From assembly GCA_007922305.1 (NCBI GenBank), contig ML677364.1, forward strand, positions 21,745,326-21,809,325: 64,000 nt of DNA, in the 5' to 3' direction. The notes beneath the pieces were generated by a model. It was not told where the DNA came from, did no database searches, and worked only from the letters and a program-made list of their open reading frames with translations. The stretch comes from Dermatemys mawii. Its lineage: Eukaryota > Chordata > Testudines > Dermatemydidae. A program made the position numbers and the translations under genes. Shown here in pieces: positions 49,201 through 60,890 of the stretch; positions within the stretch are counted from its first letter, which is position 1, and each line of letters starts with the position of its first letter.

Positions 49201-50594
49201 ATTGATTGGGTCTAAAACAGTAACGTGCTATTAACTACAGTGGTAAAGTCACAGTTAATACATACACAGGAAATTGCTACTAACACTTTGTAGGGGTTGC
49301 CTTTTTCAGGTAGAAAATCATTTGTTGGAGTAAAACTCCATAATAATTGGCTGGCACTAGGAGTGTCACAGAATCTGTTTGCTAGCAGTTTTTTTGGAAG
49401 TATGATCAGTACTGCAACCAGCAGTTTAACAGAGGGAGCCTTAGGTTGCATGTATTTTTTTCCTTTGTTTTTTCTAATGAAAGTATTTCCAGTCCAGGCA
49501 CAATTAGTTGGTCCAGGCTCATCTCTTTTGATTCTTTTCCTGCTTCTTTCCTCCTGCAGCCTTTTTTCACTCATATAGGTCAGAATGCTCTGCAGCCCCG
49601 CTCAGCTGTTCTCCTTTGCTTCTTCTCTAATTCATGCATGCTCAGGATGCAGAAGCCCACTGTTTGATACCAAAAGCAATGTGCTGACCTAACTGCTGCA
49701 ACCACTTAGGACCACAAGGGAAGTCTTCTGAGGCAAAGGGCCTATCAAAATTTTCCCAAAGCCACTGTGCCAACACTCTTCACAAGGAACTTAATGCACA
49801 AGAGTTGCTAAAGATAGTATTATTAATGCACACTACAAAGAAGCACAATGTAAGGATGAGCCTAACCATCTGTAAATAATGTAGACATCTGTGAATGGAG
49901 GAGGATGAAGGGAATGGATGCCTCATGCCACATTACATCATGGAAAAGATGTCTTTGGAGATGGTATATCGCAGCTGAAAGTGTCATACAAAATGTCAAG
50001 AATTATAACATTGCTGGAATGCGGGGTTATTTTGCATGGAATTGGGGAATGAAGCAAAAGGGAGAATAGAGGGAGGAATTCCAGATTTACCTGTCACTAC
50101 CAATTCACCCACTTAGGTCCAAATTACTTTTATGATGCATGCAAGGCAACAATTCAAAAATGGGGTTAGTGAGCAATATACACACAGAACGGACATAGGA
50201 AAACACATATCTTAAATAGTGGTGGGTGTCATTACCATCTACTGACATTTTAATGCCTCTTTTTTTGTAAGGGGCATTTTTGGTGATGCATAGGGACAAG
50301 TCTTTGTTAATATTTACTCAGAATCAAAATTCCATTCAGACAGTCTATCTTTTCCCCATCAGCATATGTCATACTGCCTTGAAGACAACCAGGAGGTACA
50401 TAACCAAGAGGTGCATAACCAGGACTAATTGTATGGATTGTGGAATCAGAATTTGCTTCCTTTAATAGTTGGATATAGTTTGTGTAGATGCTCTGGTCTG
50501 CAAGAGCTTTCAACACTCCATCGATCTCCGTGCTGTTGAATGCTCTGCTGTCAAACGCTGCACTACAGATATAACTTTGTTTGATGTTTTCTTT

Positions 50595-51655
50595 TGCATA
50601 TCAGTTAAGAAGGGTGTGAAACAAGGAGACACGGTTTCACTGAAACTCTTCACAGCCTGCCTCGAAATGTTAGTGGGGCGAATGAATTTGAAGGGTGAAA
50701 TCAACATCAATGGAGGACAGTTAAACCATCTCAGATTTCAAAGGGGTAGTCGTGTTAGTCTGGATCTGCAAACGCAACAAAGAATCCTGTGGCACCTTAT
50801 AGACTAACAGACATATTGGAGTATAAGCTTTCGTAGGTGAATACTCACTTCATCAGGTGCATGCATTCATCTCAGATTTGCAGAAGATATTGCGGATGAT
50901 ATTGGGTTGATTGCTGAAAATAATATCAAACTACCAAAAATGCTGCGAGAACTCAACACAAAAAGCATCCAAGTCGGACTGAAAATTTACCACTCCAAAA
51001 TAAAATTTATGCGGTCTGATACCTTACCGCAAAATTTACGCGGTCTAATAACAATTAAGGGAGAACAAATAGAAGAAGTTGAGCATTATGTCTATTTGGG
51101 CCAAAAAATTAACATGCACCATGATCACAAAGATGAACTCTTGCGAAGAAAGAAAGCAGGTTGGTGTGCATTCAGTTCTATCAAGGATGTCCTCCAAGGA
51201 AAAATGAACAAGGCAACGCGCGGCAGACTCTTCAACTCAACTGTACTGCCAGCAATGTTGTATGGCAGCAAAACATGGGCACTGATGAAGACAGAGGAGC
51301 AGCAACTGTCTGTCACAGAGAGGGCGATGGAAAGAAGAATTCTGGGAATTTCAATACGAGACCAAGTCTCCAGTGAAGTGATCAGACAGCAGAGCGGAGT
51401 ACAGGATGTTGTTGAGAGAGCAGGCATAGAAAATGTGATGGGCCAGGCACATAATGAGGCTCACTGACAATCAGTGGACTGCAGCTGTTGCTGAGTGGTA
51501 CCCACGAGAACTGAAACGACCACTCAGCCTACCTCCGAAGAGATGGGAAGAGTTTATTGTGAAAAGACATGACCACACATGGAGAAAGAGGGCCAGGATG
51601 CAAGAAGAATGGAAGACGTGCTGTGATGGGTGCAATCTGTACGAGGGCTGAAGGA
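50595..51655 (+). pseudogene. RTE-like LINE reverse-transcriptase 3' part, with nested insertion
   Basis: This is the C-terminal half of a non-LTR retrotransposon RT of RTE type. Before the insertion it has VKKGVKQGDTVSLKLFTACL (GxxQGD motif). Then come remnants of the FADD catalytic box region (AEDIADDIGLIAEN), followed by YVYLGQKINMHHD, RLFNSTVLPAMLYGSKTW, RAMERRILGISIRDQ and AEWYPRELKRPL. A frameshift separates the piece ending at 51467 from the piece at 51454-51651. The expected FADD is AEDIADD here, so the active site looks altered. It sits in NPAS2 intron 48058-54286. The exact clade needs alignment. Confidence 0.85.
50739..50867 (-). mobile_element. Penelope-like short repeat nested in the RTE LINE
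   Basis: This 129-bp insert begins with caaaggggtagtcgtgttag, then tctggatctgc and cctgtggcaccttatagacta. It is flanked by perfect 12-bp copies of CATCTCAGATTT (50727-50738 and 50868-50879). On the minus strand it carries CTGATGAAGTGAG, GAAAGCTTATACTCC and GTTAGTCTATAAGGTGCC, the same core arrangement as the repeat at 30527. Insert plus one duplication is 141 bp, a multiple of three, so it keeps the host LINE frame by coincidence. Confidence 0.8.
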
Positions 51656-51661
51656 CCAATT

Positions 51662-51895
51662 GATCAAGGTGAAGGGTATGAAATTAAGATAAGGACAACT
51701 TCAGCAGTATCAGGGATAGTGCCCTAATAGTGAGATTTACTAGACTATGAAATAAGCTTCCAAGGGAAGTGATGGAGCCTGCATTGTTCAAGACATTTAA
51801 AACTGGACTGAACAAAGCACTAGCAAATATAGAATCCTAGCTTGGCAAAGGGATAGATTAGATGACCTAATAAAGTTTTCTGTTTTCTTCCTTTA
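51662..51895 (+). mobile_element. CR1/L3-like LINE 3' end
   Basis: aactggactgaacaaagcac and gggatagattagatgaccta ataaagttttctgttttctt are the diagnostic 3' tail of an old CR1/L3 LINE. No open frame remains. It abuts the RTE-like LINE that ends near 51655. Confidence 0.7.
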
Positions 51896-52562
51896 AGGAT
51901 TCTACTCTGTTCATTGATTTGGATCTGGTAGAGTTATTTCCACTACAGAAGTTTTCAGATTTCCTTTGTGAATAAAATGTCAAGTGTTAAAAATAGATAC
52001 TTTCTGGTTTCTGTCAAAACATCTTTTACTTGGTGGGCAAGCAACACACTCTAGATATGGTTGGGGAGTTTCAGTTTTTGGAGGAATGGGAGCCTTCAAA
52101 CTAACATGGGCTGAAGATTGAATTACACAAAAATAAAGTGTTGATTTTCTTTAAATCTTCTTGAATTGTTTGGAAATACGATGTAGATGGATTCAAATCT
52201 TGTCCCGGCAGTCTTCTGCCCGTGCAGGAGGAGTAGGTTTAAATCAGTTTTCATTGTGTTCAAAGCGGTAAAATAACCAACCTTTTGTGTTCAAAGCTGT
52301 AAAATAACCATAGATTGGCTTTTTTCCAGTGCATCTCAAAGAGCGTTCAGGCCAAAGAGCAAGACAAACAAAAAATCCTCCCCCCAACCATCCCCAAAGC
52401 TGGCACTGGTAACATATGGAAGCCTCCACTGTGATATCGTTACTGAAATTGTTTATTGCCATATTAGTCATTGGAGGAATGTCAAAGTTGGGTTAAATTC
52501 TATTCTCATTTACACCAGTGTGTGCCCAGGTTTCTTCATTAACTGCAGTGGTATTACTGGTT

Positions 52563-52742
52563 TTACTTAACCATAAAGCAGAGCCACCATGAAACAAAAT
52601 GGCTAGAAACCAATATGTATTTCCATTCCATTCCATGCTTGGACACTGCAGTAACCACAGTACTGTAGTCAATAAAAATCCAATAAAAATCCACTTTTTA
52701 AAAATGCTACAGACACATTAAATTACATACATAAAATAAATT
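52563..52742 (+). repeat. Direct repeat, copy A (left of exon 2)
   Basis: Shares with 60521-60684 blocks such as gcagagccacc, gaaacaaaatggct, tccatgcttggacactgc, gtaaccacagtactg, ccactttttaaaaatgctac and acataaaataaatt, in the same order and orientation. The copies differ by several substitutions and one 13-bp doubling (caataaaaatc) here. No known family is recognised. A non-LTR-type A/T-rich 3' end (aaataaatt) is visible. Confidence 0.9.
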
Positions 52743-53152
52743 ACTGGATTGATGCTGGTGTTACTTTTAATAGAAGTTGGCCTGTTCATTATTAAATCCT
52801 GTCTATTTCTAAGCAGATTTTTAGCTCTTCATACATTTAAGACAAGTAAATCTTAGCTTGTGATGTGCTTGTTTGCCTGGAACTTTTCAATGGAGTAAGA
52901 AGAAGTTCAAGCATATTTTACGGTTCATTTTTTGCCTGGTCATATAAACCCAGGAAATACCCTCGTAGAAGACTGTCCGTTAACATACAGAAAAAAAATA
53001 TTCATACTCGGAGACCAACGGTGCACTGAAGAGTACATTTCTTAGTTTACGGATTAGTGTACAATAAATAAAAATTAAAATACAGCTACTGAACAGATTG
53101 TTAGGAACAGTGATAGTAGCATTATGGTAGTGTCTAAAAGCTCTAGATGAAA

Positions 53153-53570
53153 TTGGGGCCCCATTGTTCTACTATACAAACACATAAGAAGAGACTAGAC
53201 AAACACAGGACAAACACATAAGAAGAGATAGTCTCTGCCCCAGAGATGCTGGAATTAGGAGTTTGGGGCGTGCTGCTGCAACCATTGGCTTGAAGTGGAT
53301 TCCACTGTATACGGGGTTTGCAGTTTGGTTCAATAGCTCTCAGCACCCGCACTATAAAAATTGTTCCAGCTCTCCTGCCCTGCCCTGTAGTATTTACAAT
53401 TTAAATAGACAAGATGCATAAAGGGAATAGTATTATCCTCATTTTACAGATAGAGCATTGAGGCACAGAGAAATTAAGTGACTTAGCCAATGGCACATAT
53501 AGAGTCTGTGACAAAACTGGGACTTGAACCTAGAATCACAGTCCAGTGACTAAACCACAAGACCAACTTT
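53153..53570 (+). repeat. MIR-type SINE interrupted by a MITE
   Basis: The SINE part reads caaacacataagaagagata, tctctgcccc, then (after the insert) tttacaatttaaatagacaa and cattttacagatagagcattgaggcacagag, ttaagtgacttagcc, gacttgaacctagaatcac. This follows the MIR consensus as I remember it. A short internal duplication (acaaacacataagaagaga, near 53169-53230) is present. Bases 53241-53383 are an inserted MITE. It lies in the intron of NPAS2. Confidence 0.75.
53241..53383. mobile_element. MITE inserted in the MIR-type SINE
   Basis: This is an inverse copy of the repeat at 13763-13910, running from gagatgctggaattagg to gcacccgcactataaaaattgttccagctc. It separates the two halves of a SINE that otherwise reads through. 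The flanks share an imperfect ctgccc(c/t). Confidence 0.75.
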
Positions 53571-53812
53571 CCTTTCTACCATTAAACTTATGCAGGATGC
53601 TTATAAACTGACATAGGTTTTTTCCCTCTTTTTTATCTGACCAAGAAATAATTTATGATACCTAAGTGTTTTGATCAAAAGTTTTGATCAAAAGTTTGAG
53701 CATTATAAATTGTTTTCTGAGCCAACAAAAAGTGTTGCCATATTATTTACCTTGTCTACTTACAATCTTCCTTTACTGAAAGTACCTTAGCATAGAATGA
53801 ATGAATTTTGAG

Positions 53813-53816
53813 CACA

Positions 53817-53855
<39 letters not shown>

Positions 53856-53856
53856 A
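53813..53856. repeat. (CA)n microsatellite
   Basis: About 20 CA units with two TA interruptions (cacacacacatacacacac..., then acacatacacatatg), in an NPAS2 intron. Confidence 0.97.
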
Positions 53857-53999
53857 TATGAAAACCTGTGCTCACAAGACAAGCTTTATGATTTGTCAGA
53901 AAACAAGGACATGAAATTCCTCCACATGTTATCCTGATGCTGGAGTGATGGGGGAGGACAGAAGAGACAACATGTGCTCACTGAGTGATCACAGGAATA

Positions 54000-54090
54000 A
54001 GATAATAAAGTCACAGAGCAGAGATGGGAATAAAATCCAGCTCTGTTGTTTCCCAGCCTACCACTCTATCCATTGGACAATGTTGCTTTT
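54000..54090 (+). repeat. MIR-like SINE fragment
   Basis: cacagagcagagatggga and taaaatccagctctgttgtttcccagcctaccactctatccattggacaa follow the 3' part of a tRNA/MIR-type SINE. No coding capacity. It lies 200 bp before NPAS2 exon 2. Confidence 0.45.
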
Positions 54091-54200
54091 CATGATGTCC
54101 CAGCAAAGAGGTCACAAAGATGACAGTGAGAAAGGTCAGTTCTTGGTTGCTTATGTAGCTTTTCCCGGTGCCAGCCATCAGTGTTCACACTGATGCATAG

Positions 54201-54446
<246 letters not shown>

Positions 54447-54617
54447 TAAACCTACCCATGCACAGTCAAACTGTACCAAATCCTTGTTACCCCAGTGATG
54501 GCTCAAGTGGTTAAAAAATTGCATAGTAACATTTTTTCCAAGTCAAGGTTTATGACGAGAAAACTTAAGGGTACCATGCAACCCAAATTAGCCTCCTCAG
54601 CTGCTCCTTGGTACAGG

Positions 54618-54660
54618 GTAGTACTTATCCTACATGTAGTACTTATCCTACATGTAGTAT
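54618..54660. repeat. 18-bp tandem duplication
   Basis: GTAGTACTTATCCTACAT occurs at 54618-54635 and exactly again at 54636-54653, then restarts as gtagtat. It lies 180 bp after exon 2. Confidence 0.95.
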
Positions 54661-56171
54661 AATGCCTGTTTAGACCTGATGGGCTTGCTCAAGACTGCCT
54701 TTCTTGATCACAATGATCCTTTTAGCTGTTGGGCTCACGTGAATGCAGCCAGTCAGTCCTTTGATATTCTAAGGAAGAGGACGTGTGACTCTCTAGCTGA
54801 CTGACTATCAGGTAGCCAGGGAAGAAATGTAAAGGGCACAGAGCTCTGAAATGGATTTGTGAGCTAAGCAGAGGAGGAATTTGTGCTCTGAACAAAAGGG
54901 GGATTAGGAGGGAAAGAGGAAGCTCCCTTCTCCTGACACCAACAGACTTCTGACTGGAGGGGGAAAATATTCTTCTTAGCTTCTCTAAAAGTAGATGTAG
55001 GAAGCCAGTCTGTTCCCTCCTGGGTTAATGTGAAAGGAGGCTCTGATTCCTGCACACTGTGGTTTGAAAAAAAATCAGCTTCTGAGAAGAGGGAACAGGG
55101 GAGTTCTCAAATGTGAAGCTTGTCTGTGCGCCTCTGTACATCCCTGGTGTAGATGGTGGGTGCCTGGTAGGTTTGGAGTAGGGTTGTTTTCCCTGGATAA
55201 GCCAACCTGCTACTAAGCCAGCATCCATAGTCTTGTCTCTCCTAGGTCTCAGTTTCTACTTCATCATGCCCACTACACCTTTTAACAGATGAAAATCCAT
55301 CAGGGATTCTTTAAAAAAAAATTGGAGAAAGTAAAGGCTCATGGTTGCAAATTTAAATAATTCTCTATATGGAAAATATCTTAAAGAAAGATGACATGGC
55401 ATACTTTCTGGCTTTAAAATATTGATCTCTGGCACTTGGATCCATGTGACATCACACCAAGCAGGCTGAAAGGTAGCAAAAGGAGGGGAGCTCAGAACTA
55501 ATGTGTGTATAATGTAGCACAGTGGGAAATTTTGACATTAAAGGACAAATTTTTAATATTAGTTTAATAAATTATAGTCGCAAATAGGTCTTTGCATAAA
55601 TCTGGGGGACTTCCACCCAATGTGCACAAGAAAATGCCAATTTTTCATTTGCATTACAAGTAGGTGCAATTTTAGTTTGGTTTTGAGGCCATTTGCAAAT
55701 TTTGGCATAGAAGAGTACAATAAAGACAGCTGCTGAATAGTGATGACGGCCAGAAATTTATTTTAAAATATATCTGAAGGATGAATGTTTATTCTCATAA
55801 AAAAGTGTCAGCTCTACCATTATATCTCAGTACTGATCTCTAAACCTTGCTGTTCCAATCTTTGGAGGCCACTCTGAGCAAAAACTATGCATGTGCTGAA
55901 TTGTACCACTCTTCTGTGATGTGAGCAAACTTTAGACAGATCACCTCTTGCTGAAGGAATCCTGAGGTTAGGGTGGAATGTTGCAAATTTTACCTTGCAG
56001 AGTTTTCACCAGATTGTTCCACCAGAGGTGTGGGGTTTGCCCCCTGCCTCATATCCCATGAAATGGGCAGATGCTTCAGCCCCCATAAATCATAGATCCC
56101 TTGAGATCTTAAAAAATTATCTGGAAATCTTGACCATTCACTTGAAGGCTTTGTGCAGGTTCCAAGTTCCT

Positions 56172-56576
56172 GGCAGAGACTCTCAACCTTTCCGAACAAC
56201 AATACCCCTTTCAGCAGTTTGATTTGTCTTGTGTACCCCAAGTTACACCTCTGTTAAAAACTACTTGCTTACAAAATCCAGCATAGGAATACAAAAGTGT
56301 CACTTGCATACTATTACTGAAAAATTGCTTACTTTCTCATTTTTACCATGTACTTATGAAATAAATCAATCGGAATATAAATATTATACTTACATTTCAG
56401 TGTACTGTATGTAAAGCAGTATAAGCAAGTCATTGTCTGTATGAAATTTTAGTTTGTACTGACTGCGCTAGTGCTTTTTATGTAGCCTGTTGTAAAACTA
56501 AGCAAATATCTAGAGGAGTTGATGAAGACCTCTGTGTACCGGGGTACATGTACCTCTGATTTAGAACCACTGCAGT
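56172..56576 (-). mobile_element. hAT-type MITE
   Basis: TIR-like ends: gactctcaacctttccgaac at the left and gatttagaaccactgcagtag at the right (complement CTACTGCAGTGGTTCTAAAT). The interior (aataaatcaatcggaatata, gtctgtatgaaattttagtttgtactgac, cctctgtgtaccggggtaca) matches a hAT-type element frequent in turtles as I recall it. It is non-coding. Confidence 0.8.
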
Positions 56577-56696
56577 AGTGGGAGATCTGCACACGGAGGG
56601 CTCCCTTATGCATGCACATCAGCCTCAAATCAGGAGCAAGACTAACAGCACCAGAATACCGTATCACTTATAATCTAAGCCAATTTTGACAGCAGG

Positions 56697-57055
56697 GCAC
56701 AGTTGCCAACTTTCATGTAGTAAATGAAATTGACTTTCACAATAAGCCAAAAATCAAGCTAATCCCCTTTCAAAACGAGGCCAAAACAAGCCAATCCCTA
56801 AGAACCCCAACATTCTATGTGACTAGATCCCCCCGGTGTGCAGTCTGGGACTGTGGTGGGCCCACTGTGCACTCCTGACTCTCTCCCTTTCCCTTGTCCC
56901 TGCTTGCTGGGAACTGATCCAAAAAAAAAAAAAAAAGCAACAAGCTACAACAAGCTACAAGCCAAACACTCAACAAGCTACAAGCCAAAAACTAGCCAAT
57001 AAGCAACTCAGACAAGCCCAATTTCTGAATTGTTTTCACGGGTTTGGCATGTCTG
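56697..57055. repeat. Interspersed repeat with CAAGCTACAA minisatellite
   Basis: It begins gcacagttgccaactttcatg and has caagctaatcccctttc, cattctatgtgactagatcc, then a 16-base A tract near 56922-56937. A short tandem region at 56938-57000 repeats variants of caacaagctacaagccaaa four times. It ends near gggtttggcatgtctgcagtg. I recall it as an interspersed turtle repeat but cannot place it in a class. Confidence 0.6.
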
Positions 57056-57820
57056 CAGTGGGAACTGATTCTCACTTGATAAGGCCTCTGTACACTGCCC
57101 AGGCAGTGTATACACAGTTCTGGCCAGTGTAAATGGGCCACATCTCCAGATGTGACAGTCCTCAAGCCTATGTCGAATCCCAGTGACTTCACTAGAACTC
57201 CATATGGGTGAAGGGGTCCGACCTCACCAAACAACTTGTAGGACTGGGTCCTAGTGAATTAGTCTATGCCACTTTGTCCTCTTTTATTCCTTGGACAATC
57301 TTTCTACCTTCTCAGAGTTGAGAGATATGGTGTAATGAAGAAGGAGATAAAAACTCTTACATCATGATACCAACATAATTAACTCACAAATGTCAAAATA
57401 ATTGAGGAAAGAATTATAGATAATCTGTTATTGCAGTGATCATTCTCTTTTAATGAAATATTGCCATGGATAAGATGATTTCATGCAAGAGGGCATGATT
57501 GGGATGTCTGAAAGTTTTATTATATCTGTTATTCTTTCATAGCTTGTTTGATGATGGTATATATCTATTTAAAATGTGACAGTAATGATATATCTTTCTT
57601 TTTAGCTGCCCAGGGCAGAGTAAAGGAAGATGTTAATATGCACACTTTAAAAAATCAATTAAAGAACAATCTCACAGGAACTGAATAAGTGTAACTGATA
57701 ACACCAGTAATTTACTCAAAAAAGGCATTTTATTTTCTTTTACCTGATTGTTCTCTGTTTAGTAAACAGCGTATGATTGTATATAGAGGTTGGACTGAAT
57801 TGCTACTGGTTTCGTATTCT

Positions 57821-57848
57821 TTAAAAAGAGAAAGAAAGAAAGAAAAAT
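57821..57848. repeat. (GAAA)n short tract
   Basis: aaaaagagaaagaaagaaagaaaaa, purine-only, in NPAS2 intron 54436-60332. Confidence 0.9.
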
Positions 57849-58723
57849 ATTCTTCAGATAAAAATCCATTATTTAAAAGTTTAAATCAATAGTAGATATG
57901 CAACATACTACAAAACAAACAATACAGTTTAAAAACATTGTTTTAGCCCCACTGTATATGATGGTTTTATTTGTTGCATTCAATAGTATTTTCTCTTACA
58001 TTCAGCTTTCTAAACCAATAATTCAGTTATAACAGAAAAGCAGATCTGCTCAATAAACAGTCTCTTTCTATTAATCCAAGGAAGCTTGCCAAAATTCAGA
58101 TAATTCTTCCAGAAATTGATTTTTCAAATATGCCATTTTTTCCATGCTAGTATCTACTGTAAAATGTTCTGCATTTTGCAAGGTACATAATAAAGAGCTG
58201 ATTGGAGCTGATCCTTTTCTTCTCAGCCATCTGCTGAACATTCTGGGCCAGTAAAGCCACTGCATTGTGGTATCGTGACAACCCCACCAAGGCTGGAAAA
58301 GCTAATTTAATGGGAAACGGACTGCTGCAGCTCCACTGATAAAAGCACTAACCCGTGCTTGTGTGCGTGCTTTGATTTACTGTACTTCCATGAGACACTT
58401 CACGCAGACACTGCTATCGCTTTACTGCCTTTTAAATCATTCAGCCATTTTTATTTTTGTGGTCAGTCTCTTGAAGCAGAGAGAACATGGTGTTAAGTGC
58501 TCTATAAATGTTGATAGATTAGGTTAATCAGAGTAGAGTAGAGAGGCCACATTTACCCTCGACCCGAAAACCAGTGCTAGCGCTCAAGTGTACTTTTATT
58601 AGAGCTGGGTGAATACTGAACAGAACATTAGGCAAATATGTATGAAATTTTGAGAAATGAATGAAATAATTTATCTGACAACTACATTCTTACATTACTT
58701 ACCCACCGAGGTCCATAATGTAA

Positions 58724-59387
58724 TGTGACGGAGTCAGACCAGAAGGATATAGGAGAGTGCTGGAAGGCAGGTATATTAGTCTCAGGATGTGCAGGTCCCT
58801 GTTCCCTGGATAGCCAAACAAAGGCTACTCCAGACCAATCAAGACACCTGGGGCCAATTAAGAACCTTCTAGAAAGGAGTAGAAACAGCTAGCCTAATTG
58901 GGACACCTGAAGCCAATCAGGGACTGGCTGAATCCAGATAAAAACCTCCTAGTTAGTCAGGTGGGCTGTGGGTGTCAGGAGCTGTGGAAGGAGGTTGTGC
59001 TGTTGGTGAGACTGAGTGGTGGACAACATATCATCCAGAAGGAAGGAGGCCCTGAGGTAAGGGTGAAGTGGAGTTTGAAGAAGCAGGGACTGCTGTGGGG
59101 AAGTAGCCCAGGGAATTGAATTGTGTTTTGTGGATAAAGGATCAGCCATCTTAGCTGATACTATTAGGGTCCCTGGGCTGGAGCCCGGAGTAGAGGGCGG
59201 GCCCGGGCTCCCCCGAACTTTTTCCACCTTCCATACTGGCCTGTGATGAAGGTAACTCACTAGGTGGTGACTCTTGCCAATTATACTGAGAAAGGGAGGT
59301 CACTCTGGGGCCTAGATGAGTTTCTGAGTCCCCTAAATCTGCCAGGAAGCACAGGACCCACAAGCACAAACTTGGAGCTTTGTCACA
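58724..59387. mobile_element. 664-bp TGTGAC...GTCACA element, LTR- or MITE-like
   Basis: It begins TGTGACGGAGTCAGACC and ends CTTTGTCACA. Internal text such as caattaagaaccttctagaaa, ggctggagcccggagtagagggcgggcccgggctccccc is a family I recognise from turtle genomes. The start and end are short inverted sequences (TGTGAC/GTCACA) but also satisfy TG...CA, so LTR and terminally inverted origins both fit. The open frames within are chance. Confidence 0.65.
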
Positions 59388-60316
59388 GTACCAATACTAA
59401 TTCAAAATGTTATTTGAAATAAATTATTCAACAAATCCGATTCAATCAGCTCTCATTTGGGTTCAGTCTTAACCACAGAGCCATGATTTATAATTATCAT
59501 GCTCTTGCACTTCTCTGAGTGAAAACTTACAAGGGACGAGTGCCCTAGGAGTGTTTATTGGATGGTTCTTCCAGGTGGCAGAACAGAATGCCACCAGCAA
59601 ACCCCCAGACAGGTTCACAGTCAGATTTTTATTTTAAAGGATAGGAGATTGCATTTTCCAACTGGCTTCTGTGAGTGAAGCTCTGGTTTGCTCCCCGCAT
59701 CCTCTGGCCTGCACTGCACTGTGGAGCTGGCTGGAGATGTTGGGGGGAGGTGGGGAAGAAGGATGCTCCATCACAAGAGATGTTGTTTTAAATTGTACAT
59801 TCCACCTGTGCACCAAGCAACTGGGGGAGCGATTGTAGTTTCTAAGGCACAATCTTCCAGCTTCCTCAACGATGCTTTTCACTGACTCTACTCAGTGTTG
59901 TGGCTGTAGGCCAAAATCTAGCCCTTAATCATTCCCATCCTATGTCTGAAACTTAGTAAAAAAATGTAACTACGTATTTGATATATGCTAATCCTCATCC
60001 TGATTTTAATTTTGCTCAGGCCTTACTTTTCTTTAAAAAAAAATTCAATATTCACCTACGTAACACACTGTTTGTAAACAATGGCCATCTGACTGCAAAC
60101 TCCCATTGAAGACAATGGGGTTTGACTGAATAAAAACTAAGGACTTCCGGACTTGGCCAAATGAGGATATTATCCATATTCTTGCACTGCATGCGTGTCC
60201 CATGCTTGAAAAATCTCTATTCATTTCAAGTTATACAAAGTATTTACATCTCTTAGTAGCAATTTGTATACAGTTTTGCAAAATATACTTTTATTTGGAT
60301 TTTTTTAAAAAATTGA

Positions 60317-60508
<192 letters not shown>

Positions 60509-60520
60509 TAGATTTTATTG

Positions 60521-60684
60521 TACTTAACCATCAAGCAGAGCCACCCTGAAACAAAATGGCTGGAAACCAATACGGGGTTCCATTCCATGCTTGGACACTG
60601 CGGTAACCACAGTACTGCAATCAATAAACTCCACTTTTTAAAAATGCTACAGACACACATTAAATTAAATACATAAAATAAATT
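60521..60684 (+). repeat. Direct repeat, copy B (right of exon 3)
   Basis: About 80-90% alike by eye to 52563-52742, same orientation, roughly 8 kb away, with bHLH exon 2 and exon 3 between the copies. It has gcagagccacc, tccatgcttggacactgc, ccactttttaaaaatgctac and a shorter central part. Confidence 0.9.
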
Positions 60685-60779
60685 CAAATTTGGATTTACA
60701 TTTTATTGCTACAAATATAAGATAGGGAAAGGAAAAGCTTGCCATATCTCTCCTTTTTTGTATATATTTTATTATTTTA

Positions 60780-60890
60780 CTTAACATTTATACTGTACTA
60801 GCGCCTAAAGGTCATCTATTCCACAACCCTATTGTGCTAGGTGTTATTCAAACAGAGAAAATGACAGCCCCTGTTAGCTTGACACCATTA
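60780..60890. repeat. MIR-like SINE fragment
   Basis: ccctattgtgctaggtgttattcaaaca and gacagcccctgttagcttga match the 5' part of the SINE family seen at 53153 (gggccccattgttctactat acaaac). It is degraded and non-coding. Confidence 0.5.
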
